NCBI RefSeq assembly: GCF_009762795.1
Contig: NZ_CP046400.1
Span: 248,001-312,000, forward strand
Origin: Pseudodesulfovibrio cashew
GTDB lineage: Bacteria; Desulfobacterota; Desulfovibrionia; Desulfovibrionales; Desulfovibrionaceae
Direction: 5' to 3'
Length of the DNA stretch: 64,000 nt
Shown: positions 1 through 10,814 of the stretch, piece after piece
Layout of the letters: each line of letters begins with the position of its first letter
Numbering within the stretch: position 1 is the first letter of the stretch
Translations under genes and position numbers: made by a program
Notes under the pieces: model-generated
What the model was told of the DNA's origin: nothing
The model's database searches: none
The model's input: the letters and a program-made list of their open reading frames with translations, nothing else

Positions 1-1
1 T

Positions 2-376
2 GTGGTAGGCGACGGCTGCCTCTGCGCGGTGGCCAAGGTCATCCAGTCCGCCGTGCATCGGCCCGGCGACCTAGTGGCACGCTACGGCGGCGAGGAGTTC
101 GCGGTAATCCTCCCGCATACGGACTACATGGGTGCCTGCGCCGTAGCCGAAAACATCCACGCCAACCTGGCTGAGCAGTGCATCCACCACCCCAGCTCAC
201 CGGTTGAGGACTGCGTGACGGTCTCCATCGGCGTGGCCTCGGGCGTTCCCACCTGCGAGACAACCCCCGAGCATCTCCTCAACGCTGCGGACACGGCCCT
301 GTACCAGGCCAAGCAAGCCGGACGGAACAGAACCGAATCAATGAATCTGGCCTGCAGAGACGACATTCGGCAATAA
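2..376 (+). CDS. C-terminal part of a diguanylate cyclase (GGDEF), cut by the window start
   Basis: This is the end of a GGDEF domain, the catalytic domain that makes cyclic di-GMP from two GTP. The signature GGEEF is intact near residue 30 of the visible part, and the late motifs of the fold (TVSIGVAS, then a helix with ADTALYQAKQAGRN) follow. The visible frame opens inside the conserved GHxxGD segment, so the true start and any sensor domain lie upstream of the window. An intact GGEEF implies activity. The stop is TAA. Confidence 0.9.
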   Translation: MVGDGCLCAVAKVIQSAVHRPGDLVARYGGEEFAVILPHTDYMGACAVAENIHANLAEQCIHHPSSPVEDCVTVSIGVASGVPTCETTPEHLLNAADTALYQAKQAGRNRTESMNLACRDDIRQ

Positions 377-494
377 CCCACTCTTCACACCGGAAAGGAC
401 GGCGCCAGCGACAGCAGACGCCGCATCGGGTTCATCCGCTCCAGACCAAGATAAAACTCAACCGATGGGGAAACAGAAAATCCCAAAAGCGAAC

Positions 495-530
495 GCGGGG
501 CGCCACCGTGCCGTTCGGCGTGCGCCCCGC
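495..530 (-). terminator. GC-rich hairpin downstream of the small zinc-ribbon gene
   Basis: Nine-base arms GCGGGGCGC and GCGCCCCGC face each other around a loop that can itself pair. On the minus strand the stem is followed after a few bases by a short T-containing run. It lies about 70 bases beyond the stop of the minus-strand gene at 603 and could end that transcript. The T-run is weak, so this is a tentative call. Confidence 0.4.
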
Positions 531-602
531 AGTCGACAGGGAAGGGGGAATGACGGGGTGAGGAACCGCCCGGAGGCGGACCCCGCCATGGGGATGTGCT
601 TA

Positions 603-767
603 TTATCGAAGAAAATGGATGGAGAGGTACGCTCCGCAGTGAGGGCAGACCTTGACCGGGGAAGGCTCGCCGTCATCACGCATGATGATTGCCTCCCAGG
701 GAAGGAAACCGTCGAGGGTGTACTGGACCTTCAGCCTGTGACCACACTTGCAAAACCGTTCCTGCAT
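603..767 (-). CDS. 54-residue zinc-ribbon protein (hypothetical)
   Basis: A short frame with start ATG at 767 and stop TAA at 603. Eight bases upstream of the start is a strong ribosome binding site (AGGAGGAG). The product has Cys6-x-Cys8 near the N terminus and Cys41-x2-Cys44 near the C terminus, the pattern of a zinc ribbon or rubredoxin-like knuckle. The spacing of 32 residues would let the two pairs share one metal. There is no signal peptide or membrane segment. A sigma-70-like promoter with a dyad sits upstream (830-858) and a hairpin downstream. I do not recognise a named family; a small metal-binding regulatory or RNA-binding protein is an inference. Confidence 0.75.
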   Translation of the reverse strand: MQERFCKCGHRLKVQYTLDGFLPWEAIIMRDDGEPSPVKVCPHCGAYLSIHFLR

Positions 768-829
768 GACTCTCCTCCTGATGTCGCGCCGTGGCGCGTT
801 TAGTATCGTTCACAATCAACGTGAGTCAT

Positions 830-858
830 TAATAAACAGTTTCGACACACAGTGTCAA
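830..858 (-). promoter_or_regulatory. Sigma-70-like promoter with overlapping GACAC dyad for the zinc-ribbon gene
   Basis: On the minus strand TTGACA (858-853) is followed 17 bases later by TTATTA (835-830). A perfect dyad GACAC-ACA-GTGTC (844-856) overlaps the -35 element, as an operator would. The start codon at 767 is about 60 bases downstream. The rest of the AT-rich stretch 859-1105 holds no gene that I can support. Confidence 0.5.
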
Positions 859-1105
859 TTTAAAATTTACATTTTGTCGTCAAAAAATTCACTTCCTTCA
901 AACAAAAAAATAATCTCCAATAAATTCAGCAGACACAGTCAGACAAGATGTAGAAAACACGCACAGGAAGCCTACCTTGACCCTGAGATCACGTCGCTCA
1001 AAAGGGAAAAGAACTCCACCCAGATCCTCGCGCAAATGAACTTCCTGCCTGACACCTGCCAACAGAGCAGCTGCTGCCAGAGCCCGTCTTTCCGATCCTG
1101 CACCA

Positions 1106-1143
1106 CAAAAAAACGGGCCCGAACGCATCAAGCGTCCGGGCCC
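1106..1143 (-). terminator. Intrinsic terminator of the S24 repressor gene
   Basis: On the minus strand a GC-rich stem (CGGGCCCGGACGC paired with GCGTTCGGGCCCG) is followed by seven T. It lies about 40 bases beyond the repressor stop codon, the classic Rho-independent arrangement. Confidence 0.85.
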
Positions 1144-1179
1144 GGTCTCGTTTCGGATGCGAGAATACGGACAGATCGG

Positions 1180-1839
1180 CTAGCGGTACTCCCTGGAGGC
1201 CCACAAAACCTTGCCAATGACCCGGACGTTGTCCAGCTCATCGCCGGAGAGATGGATGGGCGAATAGTCCAGGTTGTCACTGCGCAGGACCAGGGTGCCG
1301 GGCAGCCGCTCCACGCGCTTTACCATGACCGTGTCCTCCACGCCCACGGCGTAGATGGACCCGGACAGAACCTGGGTGCGCGACTCGTCGATGAGCACCA
1401 TGTCGCCTTCCTTGATCTCCGGCTCCATGGAGTTGCCGACCACCTCCATCAGGACCATGTTGGTGGGATTGCCCCGCGAGTGGAGCCAGTCAGCCCGAAA
1501 GGAATAGTACCCCTCCACCTGGGACTCGGTCTCGAAGGAACCGCCTCCGGCAGAAAGCCGGGCGCGCACCTTGGGCACCTCGAAGTAGGCGGGGTCGTCC
1601 TCGCCGGACGCCCCCGCCGCCTCGGGACGAGGTACTCCCCGCCCCTGCTCCAGCCAGAGAGGATTGAGGCCGTAGGCCGCAGACAGGTCCAATATCCATC
1701 GGGCCGGAACCGAGTCCTTGCGCTTGGCCAGTGACACGGCGGCCCGGCCCACGCTCAGTTCGCGGGCCAGTTGAGATTGATTGGTAATGTCCGTCTCCGA
1801 ACACAGTCTGCGGAAAAACGCCTCGAATCCATTGTTCAT
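1180..1839 (-). CDS. CI/LexA-like transcriptional repressor (phage CI HTH + S24 peptidase)
   Basis: The 219-residue product has an N-terminal helix-turn-helix of the phage CI repressor type (about residues 8-65) and a C-terminal S24/LexA-like domain (about 95-215). The S24 domain shows the catalytic serine in GNSMEPEIKEGD (Ser137) and the lysine in VMVKRV (Lys174), so RecA-stimulated self-cleavage is possible. An Ala-Gly in LSAGGG (97-98) is a candidate cleavage site. The start at 1839 puts the HTH at the N terminus and follows an AGGGCG-type binding site; in-frame starts further upstream would add 57 unrelated residues. No other phage genes lie nearby, so it may be a stand-alone stress regulator or a prophage remnant. 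Confidence 0.85.
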   Translation of the reverse strand: MNNGFEAFFRRLCSETDITNQSQLARELSVGRAAVSLAKRKDSVPARWILDLSAAYGLNPLWLEQGRGVPRPEAAGASGEDDPAYFEVPKVRARLSAGGGSFETESQVEGYYSFRADWLHSRGNPTNMVLMEVVGNSMEPEIKEGDMVLIDESRTQVLSGSIYAVGVEDTVMVKRVERLPGTLVLRSDNLDYSPIHLSGDELDNVRVIGKVLWASREYR

Positions 1840-1878
1840 TGTTGCGCCCTGGTTGGTGTGTTGCTTTTGTTGCCCACT

Positions 1879-1907
1879 GTTTAACATCGGTATACACATA
1901 AAGTCAA
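1879..1907 (-). promoter_or_regulatory. Probable promoter of the S24 repressor gene
   Basis: On the minus strand TTGACT (1907-1902) is separated by 17 bases from TTAAAC (1884-1879), about 40 bases upstream of the start codon. The spacer contains GTGTATAC, a partial dyad that could be an autoregulatory operator. Visual call only. Confidence 0.4.
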
Positions 1908-2000
1908 GACCATGGTGAAAACTTTGCACACCCATTGACGCCGCAAGGTGATTCGGTGCAAGAATGGCGGGACCATCAACCATGACCAAGGAAGACAATA

Positions 2001-2423
2001 GTGCTCTCACTCATCGGTAATATCATATGGTTTCTCCTGGGCGGCGTGTTCATGGCCCTGGGCTGGTTCCTGGCGGGCTGCCTCATGGCCATTTCCATCA
2101 TCGGCCTGCCCTGGGCCCGCGCGGCCTTCGTCATCGCCAAGTTCTGCCTGGTACCCTTCGGGCGGACCCTGGTGCGGCGCGATCTCCTGACCGGCAGACG
2201 CGACGTGGGCACCGGCGTGCTCGGCTTTATCGGCAACATCATCTGGTTCGTGTTCGCGGGCTGGTGGCTGGCCATAGGCCACGTCCTCTCGGGCCTTGCC
2301 TGCTGCGTGACCATCATAGGCATCCCCTGGGGCTGGCAGCACCTCAAGATCGCGGCCATCACCCTGGCCCCCATCGGCATGGCCGTGGTGCCCATCAACC
2401 AGGCAGAGCGAGTGGAACGCTGA
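2001..2423 (+). CDS. YccF-family inner membrane protein
   Basis: A 140-residue integral membrane protein made of two similar halves. Each half begins with the signature GNIIWF (residues 6-11 and about 78-83) and carries an IIGxPW motif (IIGLPWAR, IIGIPWGW). This internal duplication identifies the YccF family, whose molecular role is not established. The start is GTG, with AAGGAA about 8 bases upstream. Four hydrophobic segments are visible. It is divergent from the repressor gene and may share its control region. Confidence 0.85.
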   Translation: MLSLIGNIIWFLLGGVFMALGWFLAGCLMAISIIGLPWARAAFVIAKFCLVPFGRTLVRRDLLTGRRDVGTGVLGFIGNIIWFVFAGWWLAIGHVLSGLACCVTIIGIPWGWQHLKIAAITLAPIGMAVVPINQAERVER

Positions 2424-2572
2424 GGTAAGGAAATAGGACCACAACGCATGAAGCGGATTGTGCAAAATCCGGTTTCTCTTGCCAGCCGTCGCAATCCTGC
2501 TTACTTATGGACAACTACGGGAAACATCCCGGCAATCAAACACAGGAACATCACTTCTTCGGAGGCAAAACA

Positions 2573-3307
2573 ATGAATCAGTATCCCAGCATGCAACGCT
2601 CCGCCGCCAAGGCCGAGGTTCTCAACGCCTTCATGCGCGGCGTGTACGGCTGGATGTCCGGAGGCCTGGCCCTGACCGCCGTGGTGGCGTACCTCACGGC
2701 CAGCGTCCCGGCTCTTCAGCAGCTCGTCTTCAGCATCGACCCGGCTACCAACACCGTGGTCGGCATCTCCAGCCTGGTCTGGATTCTCATGTTCGCCGAG
2801 ATCGGCATCGTTTTCTACCTGGGCGCGCGCATCAGCTCCATGGCCGCATCCACGGCGACGGGTCTGTTCCTGCTCTATTCCGGGCTCAACGGCCTGACCC
2901 TGACGCCCATCCTGCTCATGTATACCTTCGAGTCCGTGGCCTCGACCTTCCTCATCACGGCCGCCATGTTCGGCACCATGTCCATCTACGGCATGATCAC
3001 CAAAAAGGACCTCACAAGCTGGGGCTCCCTGCTGTTCATGGGGCTGATCGGCCTGCTCATCGCCATGGTGGTCAACATGTTCATGCAGTCCTCGGCCATG
3101 GCCTTCGCCATCTCGGTCATTGGTGTGATCATCTTCCTGGGCCTGACCGCCTACGACACCCAGAAGCTGAAGACCATGGGTGAAATGGTCCCCGAGGGCG
3201 ACTCCGCAGCCATCCGGCGCGGCACCATCATGGGCGCGCTGACCCTGTACCTCGACTTCATCAACCTCTTCCTCATGCTGCTCAGACTCATGGGCGACCG
3301 CAGATAA
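2573..3307 (+). CDS. Bax inhibitor-1/YccA family membrane protein
   Basis: The 244-residue product has about seven closely packed transmembrane segments and ends with the family's characteristic charged C terminus after LYLDFINLFLMLLRLMG. The last loop contains the conserved AYDTQKLKTM. These features match the UPF0005/Bax inhibitor-1 (YccA, YbhL) family, implicated in Ca2+ leak and in modulating membrane quality control such as FtsH. The start at 2573 is supported by GGAGG 8 bases upstream; a longer frame would add a soluble tail unlike the family. A terminator follows immediately. Confidence 0.9.
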   Translation: MNQYPSMQRSAAKAEVLNAFMRGVYGWMSGGLALTAVVAYLTASVPALQQLVFSIDPATNTVVGISSLVWILMFAEIGIVFYLGARISSMAASTATGLFLLYSGLNGLTLTPILLMYTFESVASTFLITAAMFGTMSIYGMITKKDLTSWGSLLFMGLIGLLIAMVVNMFMQSSAMAFAISVIGVIIFLGLTAYDTQKLKTMGEMVPEGDSAAIRRGTIMGALTLYLDFINLFLMLLRLMGDRR

Positions 3308-3313
3308 GCATTC

Positions 3314-3341
3314 CGGGGGAGGCCGCACGGCCTCCCCTTTC
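3314..3341 (+). terminator. Intrinsic terminator after the Bax inhibitor-1 gene
   Basis: Stem GGGGAGGCC / GGCCTCCCC with a GCAC loop, then TTTCT. It ends 5 bases before the lpxK start codon, so lpxK would need its own promoter or read-through. Confidence 0.75.
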
Positions 3342-3346
3342 TCCCC

Positions 3347-4469
3347 ATGACAAGCACCGTCACCTCGCTACAGCATGCCTTCGGACCAGTGCTCAAACCG
3401 GCAGCCTGGGCCAACGGCAAGGTCATGCGCCTGCGCGAGTGGCTCTACAGGCGCGGGCTCAAGCCCTCCTGGCGACCCGCTCCGGTGACGGTCTCGGTCG
3501 GCAACATCGGCTGGGGCGGCTCGGGCAAGACCCCCATCGCAGGCTGGCTCCTGGACTGGGCCGAGGCCAACCGCAAGACCGCCCTGCTGCTCACGCGCGG
3601 CTACCGCGCCAAGCCCGAACGCTACCCCTATCTCGTCAGACCCGGCGCCCTGGCCGAAGAGGCCGGGGACGAACCGCTCATGCTCGCCTGCGACCATCCC
3701 AAGGCGCACGTGGTGGTGGACCCGGTCCGCAAACGCGGCGGCCGCTGGGGCGTCAAACGCTTCAAGCCCGACCTGATAGTGCTTGATGACGGCTTCCAGC
3801 ACATGGCCGTGAGACGGCACAGCAACCTGGTCCTGCTCAAGCCCGAGGACCTCGGCGAGCAGTGGAACAGGCTCATCCCGGCGGGCTCCTGGCGCGAACC
3901 AGCCTCGGCCCTGGCCCGCGCCGACGCCTTTCTCATGAAGGTCGGCCCGAAAAATTTCCATCGCGTCGAGCCTCGCTTCAAGCAATTGCTCGGCCACCTG
4001 CGCAAGCCCCTCTTCACCTTCCAGGTGGTGCCCACCGGCATCCGCCAGGTGACGGGCGGCGCGGCCAAACGAGACTTTGACAACGAGAACTACCTGCTGG
4101 TCTCGGGCGTGGGCGATCCGGCCCTGGTCGAACGTACGGCCACCAGGCACTTCGGCTACAAGCCGGTCAAACATCTCATCTACCGGGACCACCACGCCTT
4201 CACCAAGGCGGACGTCAACGCCATTCTGGCCGCGGCCCAGGGCCACGGCTGCGAGGCGATCCTGTGCACGCCCAAGGACGCGGTCAAGCTCGGCCCCCTG
4301 TGCAACAAACAGTTCTGGCAGTTCGACCTGCGCGTGGAGTTCGGCCCTTCGACCATCGGGCCCAAGGCGACCTTCGCCGCATGGTGGCCCCGCCACTTCG
4401 AACGGCTCCGGACACTCTCTGCCGTACACGGCCCGCAGTCCCGCCTGAATCACGAAACCGGAGACGACA

Positions 4470-4477
<8 letters not shown>
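3347..4477 (+). CDS. lpxK: Tetraacyldisaccharide 4'-kinase
   Basis: LpxK phosphorylates the 4'-position of the lipid A precursor at the inner membrane, the sixth step of the Raetz pathway. The 376-residue product has the family's modified P-loop SVGNIGWGGSGKTP (about 50-63), the LTRGYR and GDEPLMLA segments and the DDGFQH motif that binds the magnesium nucleotide. Length fits the family. No clear ribosome binding site precedes the ATG, because the upstream terminator runs up to it. The last eight bases overlap the start of rnr, so the two are probably translated in coupled fashion. The organism therefore makes lipid A. Confidence 0.95.
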
Positions 4478-6668
<2,191 letters not shown>

Positions 6669-6745
6669 GCTCTGCAGACACTCCGCCAGGGACACGCGCC
6701 AAGTTTTGTTTGTGAAAAAACCCGGCGCGTTGTACCCTTTTCGCC

Positions 6746-9169
6746 ATGAGGACAATCAATGACATCTTCGCGGACGGGTCCCTGTCGCTCACGCCCCAGG
6801 AGCTGATCGACTTCGAGCATACGATCAAGGATTGCATCGCCGAATTCCTGCCTTTCACCTCCTACAGCCTCTTCTTTCCCAGAGAGACGCCGGGCGACGC
6901 CGTGCCCGACCCGGAATACCGGGCGGACGACAAGGAGCTGATCCTCCCGCTGGTCTTCCAGGGCAAGCTGCTCTGCTACTTCATAGCCAAGGGCGTGCGT
7001 CTCAAGGCGCCCTCCACCGCGCCCAGATACATCATGGCCCTGGCGAGCAACGTCCTCGAAAAGCTCGCCCTCTACAAGATGGCGGTCACCGACCCGCTCA
7101 CCGGCCTCTATTCCCGCGACTACTACCTCGACGAACTGGGCAAGGCCATCGACCAGGTCCAGGGATGCATCGAGACCGGCAGTTGCCAGGCCGGGGTGGA
7201 GAGCCGCGCCGTGGACATGGCCTTCTCCGGCACCCTGGGCGTGCTTTTCCTCGACCTCGACAATTTCCAGTGGATCAACGAGCACTACGGCTACCTTACG
7301 GGTGACGCCATCCTGCACGAGGTGGGGCTGTTGCTCAAAAAGGTCTGCCCCAAATACACCACGGTCTCGCGCTTCTCCAACGACAAGTTCGCGGTGCTGG
7401 TGCCCGACGCCAAGCCGCGTGCCTGCTTCCAGCTCTCCGAGGTCATTCGCTCGGACATCGGCAAGCTATCGTTCACTGACGAGATCACCAACGACACCAT
7501 TTCCATCACCGGCTCGGTCGGATTCGTCAACTATCCTCAAGGATTGGAAGGAGCGCAGTTCAGGCGCACGGTTTCGGAACAAGCGCGTATGCTGGTACGC
7601 AAGGCGCGCAAGGGCGTGGCCGTGGCCAAAGACCGTGGCCGCAACCGGGTGTTCGGCTACGCGGACATCCTGTCCAAGGGCGGCCGCGTGCTCGACGTGC
7701 TGCCCATGAACCGCATGGTCGTCTCCCTGGGCGAGACCTCCGGGGCCAAGGTGGGCCAGCGCTTCCTGGTCCGTGCGCCCAAGTCCGGCGAGGCCGCCAC
7801 CGCGCACCTGACCGAGGACGAACGCATCCAGGTGCGCTACCCTGCCATCTACAAGGGCGAAGTGGTCCTGGTGGAAGTTCAGGACGAAATAGCTTTCGCC
7901 GAGGTGCTCAGCCTGGGCGACGCAGCCGCCACAGTCACCTCGGGAGACCGCCTCAAGCTGGTGACCGGGGACGATTCGCTTTTCGAGGAAACCATGGAAA
8001 AGGACGACACCGTGCGCAAGGACGCCGCCACCCAACTCTTCAGCTACAGCGACTTTGTCGCCAATTTCTCCACCGCCCGCCTTGCCCCCGAGTCCTTCGG
8101 CCTCTCCCTCATCCGCATCCTGGATCAGCCCGCCGAGTCCGAGGAGAACTACCAGGAGGCCATGGACCAGATGGTGTCCCATGTGGGCAAGATCGCCCGG
8201 GGAGCCTTCTCCGGCGGGACCATGGGCGGAAGGCACGGCCTCAACGGCATGATCTTCTTCCAGGAGGACGTGGACGGCAAGACGCTGCGAGAGCAGACCC
8301 TGGAGATCGTACGCCTGGCAGACGAAAACTACGGCATCACCGTTTCCATCGGCTCGGCAGGCTACCCCTTCCTCAACTTCGACCGCTCCGCCATCCTGGA
8401 GAACTGCCGCAAGGCCCTGGAGCACGCCCTGCTCCTGCCCGAGCCGCGCGTGGCGGTCTTCGACTCCATTTCCCTCAACCTGTCCGCGGACCGCAGGTTC
8501 ATGGACGGCGACATCTACGGGGCCATCGAGGAATTCAAGCTGGCCCTGCTCGACGACGAGAACAACCTGCTGGCGCGCAACTCGCTGGGCATCTGCCACG
8601 CCCAGCTCGGCCGGTTCGAGGAGGCCCGCAAACAGTTCGAGGAGGTCATCGCCATCGACGGCAACGACATCCTCGCCCTGTACAACCTGGGCTGGGCCAA
8701 CCACCGCCTGGGCGACCTCAAACGCGCTCGGCAGGCGTACAGGGAGTGCCTGAAAGCCGACCCGGACCACGTGTTCTCGCTCATGCGCCTGGGTACCATC
8801 GAGGAAAACGCCGGCGCTCTGGACAAGGCCGCCGGCCTCTACAAGAAGGCGGCGGACCTGCCCGGCGGCGAGCGCATGGTCCTGCGCCCCCTGGCGCGCA
8901 TCGCCTACAAGCGGGGCGACATCGAGGGGACGCGCGAATATCTCCACCTGGCCCTCAACGCGGACCACAACGACCACCAGGCCATGCACCTGCTGGCACG
9001 GCTCTATCTCGACCAGGGAGAGGACCCGCAGATCGCCGAGGTGCTCGCCCGCCAATCCTCGGCCCTGTACCCCGCCAAGGACGCCTACTGGGACGTGCTG
9101 GTAGAGGCCCTGGAGGCCCAGGGCAAGTCCGAGGAAGCGGCCAAGGTCGCTGCCCGCGCCGCCGGCTAG
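6746..9169 (+). CDS. Degenerate GGDEF protein with a C-terminal TPR domain
   Basis: The 807-residue protein begins with about 110 residues that may be a GAF-like sensor, followed by a GGDEF fold opening with DPLTGLYSRDYY (116-127). Where the active-site loop should read GG[D/E]EF it reads SNDKF (211-215), so diguanylate cyclase activity is unlikely. A second GGDEF-like fold with no recognisable active site occupies about 430-575 (ITVSIGSAGYPF is its VSIG motif). Several tetratricopeptide repeats follow from about 590 to 800. No membrane segment is visible. The architecture suggests a cytosolic scaffold or nucleotide-sensing adaptor rather than an enzyme. It lies 77 bases after rnr and is closed by a strong terminator. 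Confidence 0.85.
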   Translation: MRTINDIFADGSLSLTPQELIDFEHTIKDCIAEFLPFTSYSLFFPRETPGDAVPDPEYRADDKELILPLVFQGKLLCYFIAKGVRLKAPSTAPRYIMALASNVLEKLALYKMAVTDPLTGLYSRDYYLDELGKAIDQVQGCIETGSCQAGVESRAVDMAFSGTLGVLFLDLDNFQWINEHYGYLTGDAILHEVGLLLKKVCPKYTTVSRFSNDKFAVLVPDAKPRACFQLSEVIRSDIGKLSFTDEITNDTISITGSVGFVNYPQGLEGAQFRRTVSEQARMLVRKARKGVAVAKDRGRNRVFGYADILSKGGRVLDVLPMNRMVVSLGETSGAKVGQRFLVRAPKSGEAATAHLTEDERIQVRYPAIYKGEVVLVEVQDEIAFAEVLSLGDAAATVTSGDRLKLVTGDDSLFEETMEKDDTVRKDAATQLFSYSDFVANFSTARLAPESFGLSLIRILDQPAESEENYQEAMDQMVSHVGKIARGAFSGGTMGGRHGLNGMIFFQEDVDGKTLREQTLEIVRLADENYGITVSIGSAGYPFLNFDRSAILENCRKALEHALLLPEPRVAVFDSISLNLSADRRFMDGDIYGAIEEFKLALLDDENNLLARNSLGICHAQLGRFEEARKQFEEVIAIDGNDILALYNLGWANHRLGDLKRARQAYRECLKADPDHVFSLMRLGTIEENAGALDKAAGLYKKAADLPGGERMVLRPLARIAYKRGDIEGTREYLHLALNADHNDHQAMHLLARLYLDQGEDPQIAEVLARQSSALYPAKDAYWDVLVEALEAQGKSEEAAKVAARAAG

Positions 9170-9196
9170 GACCGGAAAATCAAATTACGGTTAAAA

Positions 9197-9224
9197 AAGG
9201 CCGCCGGGATTACCCGGCGGCCTT
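9197..9224. terminator. Bidirectional terminator between convergent genes
   Basis: Stem AAGGCCGCCGGG / CCCGGCGGCCTT with an ATTA loop, A-run on the left and T-run on the right. It can serve both the GGDEF-TPR gene and the convergent chemoreceptor gene. Confidence 0.85.
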
Positions 9225-9247
9225 TCACTGTTCCGAGGAAGAGCAGG

Positions 9248-10552
9248 CTAGCGGTTCCGAGAGGAAGGAAGGGATCGCGGCTGGGATGAGCACTGTCCGG
9301 CCTGGCCCATGCCGGGCAGCCGGAAATAGCCGATCACGTCCCGAAGCTGCTGGGACTGGGCCGCCAGTTCCTGGGCGGTGGAGGAAAGTTCTTCGGAGGC
9401 TCCGGCGTTCTGCTGGACAACGGCGTCCATCTGGCTCACGGCGCGGGAGACCAATTCGGTGCCCTCACGCTGTTCCTCGCTGGAAGCGGCCACTTCCTGG
9501 AGGCGCTCCGCAGTGGACACGATGTCCGGCACCATCTGCTTGAGGATCTCCCCTGCCTTGGCCGCCACGGCCTGGCTGGAGGCGGAGACCTCGCCGATCT
9601 CGGCAGCGGCCTCACCCGATTTCTCAGCCAGCTTGCGCACCTCGGCGGCGACCACGGCAAAGCCCTTGCCATGCTCACCGGCTCGCGCGGCCTCGATGGC
9701 CGCGTTCAGGGCCAGCAGGTTTGTCTGGCGGGCGATCTCCTCGATGATGGTGATCTCTTCGGCAATGCGATTCATGGCCTCCACGGTCTGCGCCACGGAC
9801 CTGCCGCCCTCTTCGGCCTCGTTAGCCGCAGAATTGGCCGTGGCCGCCGTGGACTTTGCGGTCTCCGCCGTCCGGGCGATGGTGGACGTCATCTGTTGCA
9901 TGGAGGCCATGGCTTCCTCGACGCCAGCGGCCTGCTCAGAGGCTCCCTGGCTCATTTCCTGGGAAGAGTTGGAAAGGACCTCGCTGCCTTCGGCCACGCT
10001 GCACGCGCTCAATTGAATCTGCCCGACCACCTCGCGCAGCTTGTCGCCCATGGTGTTGAGCACGCTGCCCAACTCCTCGAATTCATCGTTCACGGCGTGT
10101 TTGTAAATCTTGCAATCGCGGCAATCCAACCCCTGAATGGCCTTGGGGCAATGCGGGTCGGCGTTGAAAGACCCGGCCTCAACCCAACAATAGGCCTCCT
10201 TGCCGTAGGACCGGCACTGAGGCTGCCCGCAGCCGACCTTGTCCCCGCAGTTCACGGCCTTGCCCATGGGGATGTACTCCACGTCGAGGTTGCCGAGATT
10301 GAGCTGCTTGAGCACGTCGGCCACCCGCATGACCGCACCGCTGACATACATACCGAGCCCCTGCCCCGCGCCCAATGCGATAAGCAGCGACAGGCCGCCC
10401 AGACCCCAGGCCCAAAGCCGGATCGATCCAGCCAGCTCCTGGGCCTGGACCGAATCGCCGCCGGTTTTCCAATAGATGAGACCAATAAAACAGGCGGCCG
10501 TGACCACGGCCACGGAACCACTGAGCGTAAGCACCTTGTATCCGACTTTCAT
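9248..10552 (-). CDS. Methyl-accepting chemotaxis protein with a cysteine cluster
   Basis: Chemoreceptor of 434 residues. It has two N-terminal membrane segments (about 7-27 and 46-70) with a very short periplasmic loop, a linker, and a C-terminal signalling domain whose hairpin tip ([23 protein letters not shown] region) is intact for CheA/CheW contact. Between membrane and signalling parts lies an unusual segment (about 100-150) with seven cysteines, including CW and CRDC. It resembles the so-called two-CW cysteine motif and probably binds a metal, FeS cluster or haem, making this a cytosolic redox or gas sensor. The start at 10552 is preferred because GGGGGA lies 8 bases upstream. Confidence 0.9.
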   Translation of the reverse strand: MKVGYKVLTLSGSVAVVTAACFIGLIYWKTGGDSVQAQELAGSIRLWAWGLGGLSLLIALGAGQGLGMYVSGAVMRVADVLKQLNLGNLDVEYIPMGKAVNCGDKVGCGQPQCRSYGKEAYCWVEAGSFNADPHCPKAIQGLDCRDCKIYKHAVNDEFEELGSVLNTMGDKLREVVGQIQLSACSVAEGSEVLSNSSQEMSQGASEQAAGVEEAMASMQQMTSTIARTAETAKSTAATANSAANEAEEGGRSVAQTVEAMNRIAEEITIIEEIARQTNLLALNAAIEAARAGEHGKGFAVVAAEVRKLAEKSGEAAAEIGEVSASSQAVAAKAGEILKQMVPDIVSTAERLQEVAASSEEQREGTELVSRAVSQMDAVVQQNAGASEELSSTAQELAAQSQQLRDVIGYFRLPGMGQAGQCSSQPRSLPSSRNR

Positions 10553-10750
10553 AACAGCATTCCCCCAATGCACACAGGGCCGTCCATGTTGCGGCAGTTT
10601 CTTAAAACCGCACTCTCTCCCATGGGACAGCCCAATTCAGACCAGACAAGTATGGTAAGACATAGCGCAAATTTCTCATCCTTTGCCATTATAAAAATCC
10701 GAAGACGACACCGACGTCAAAGGGGCAAAAGCGCGATGTGTCACTCTTGA

Positions 10751-10778
10751 TTGACCGGGCAGAAATTCCTGCTAAACT
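10751..10778 (+). promoter_or_regulatory. Sigma-70-like promoter of nhaA
   Basis: TTGACC (10751-10756), 16-base spacer, TAAACT (10773-10778). Transcription would start near 10785, at the first candidate ATG (10782), so translation most likely begins at the next in-frame ATG (10815). The remainder of 10574-10750 is the divergent control region shared with the chemoreceptor gene. Confidence 0.55.
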
Positions 10779-10814
10779 AGAATGGAAATCAAAAAGAGGG
10801 AGTTATCCGATATC

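Noticed and set aside
465-803. 112-codon plus-strand frame near the window start
   Set aside because: It lies opposite the better supported zinc-ribbon gene and has no ribosome binding site.
748-1734. Long plus-strand open frame opposite the S24 repressor
   Set aside because: It mirrors the high-GC repressor gene, has no ribosome binding site and no recognisable protein features; the minus-strand gene has clear motifs and a terminator.
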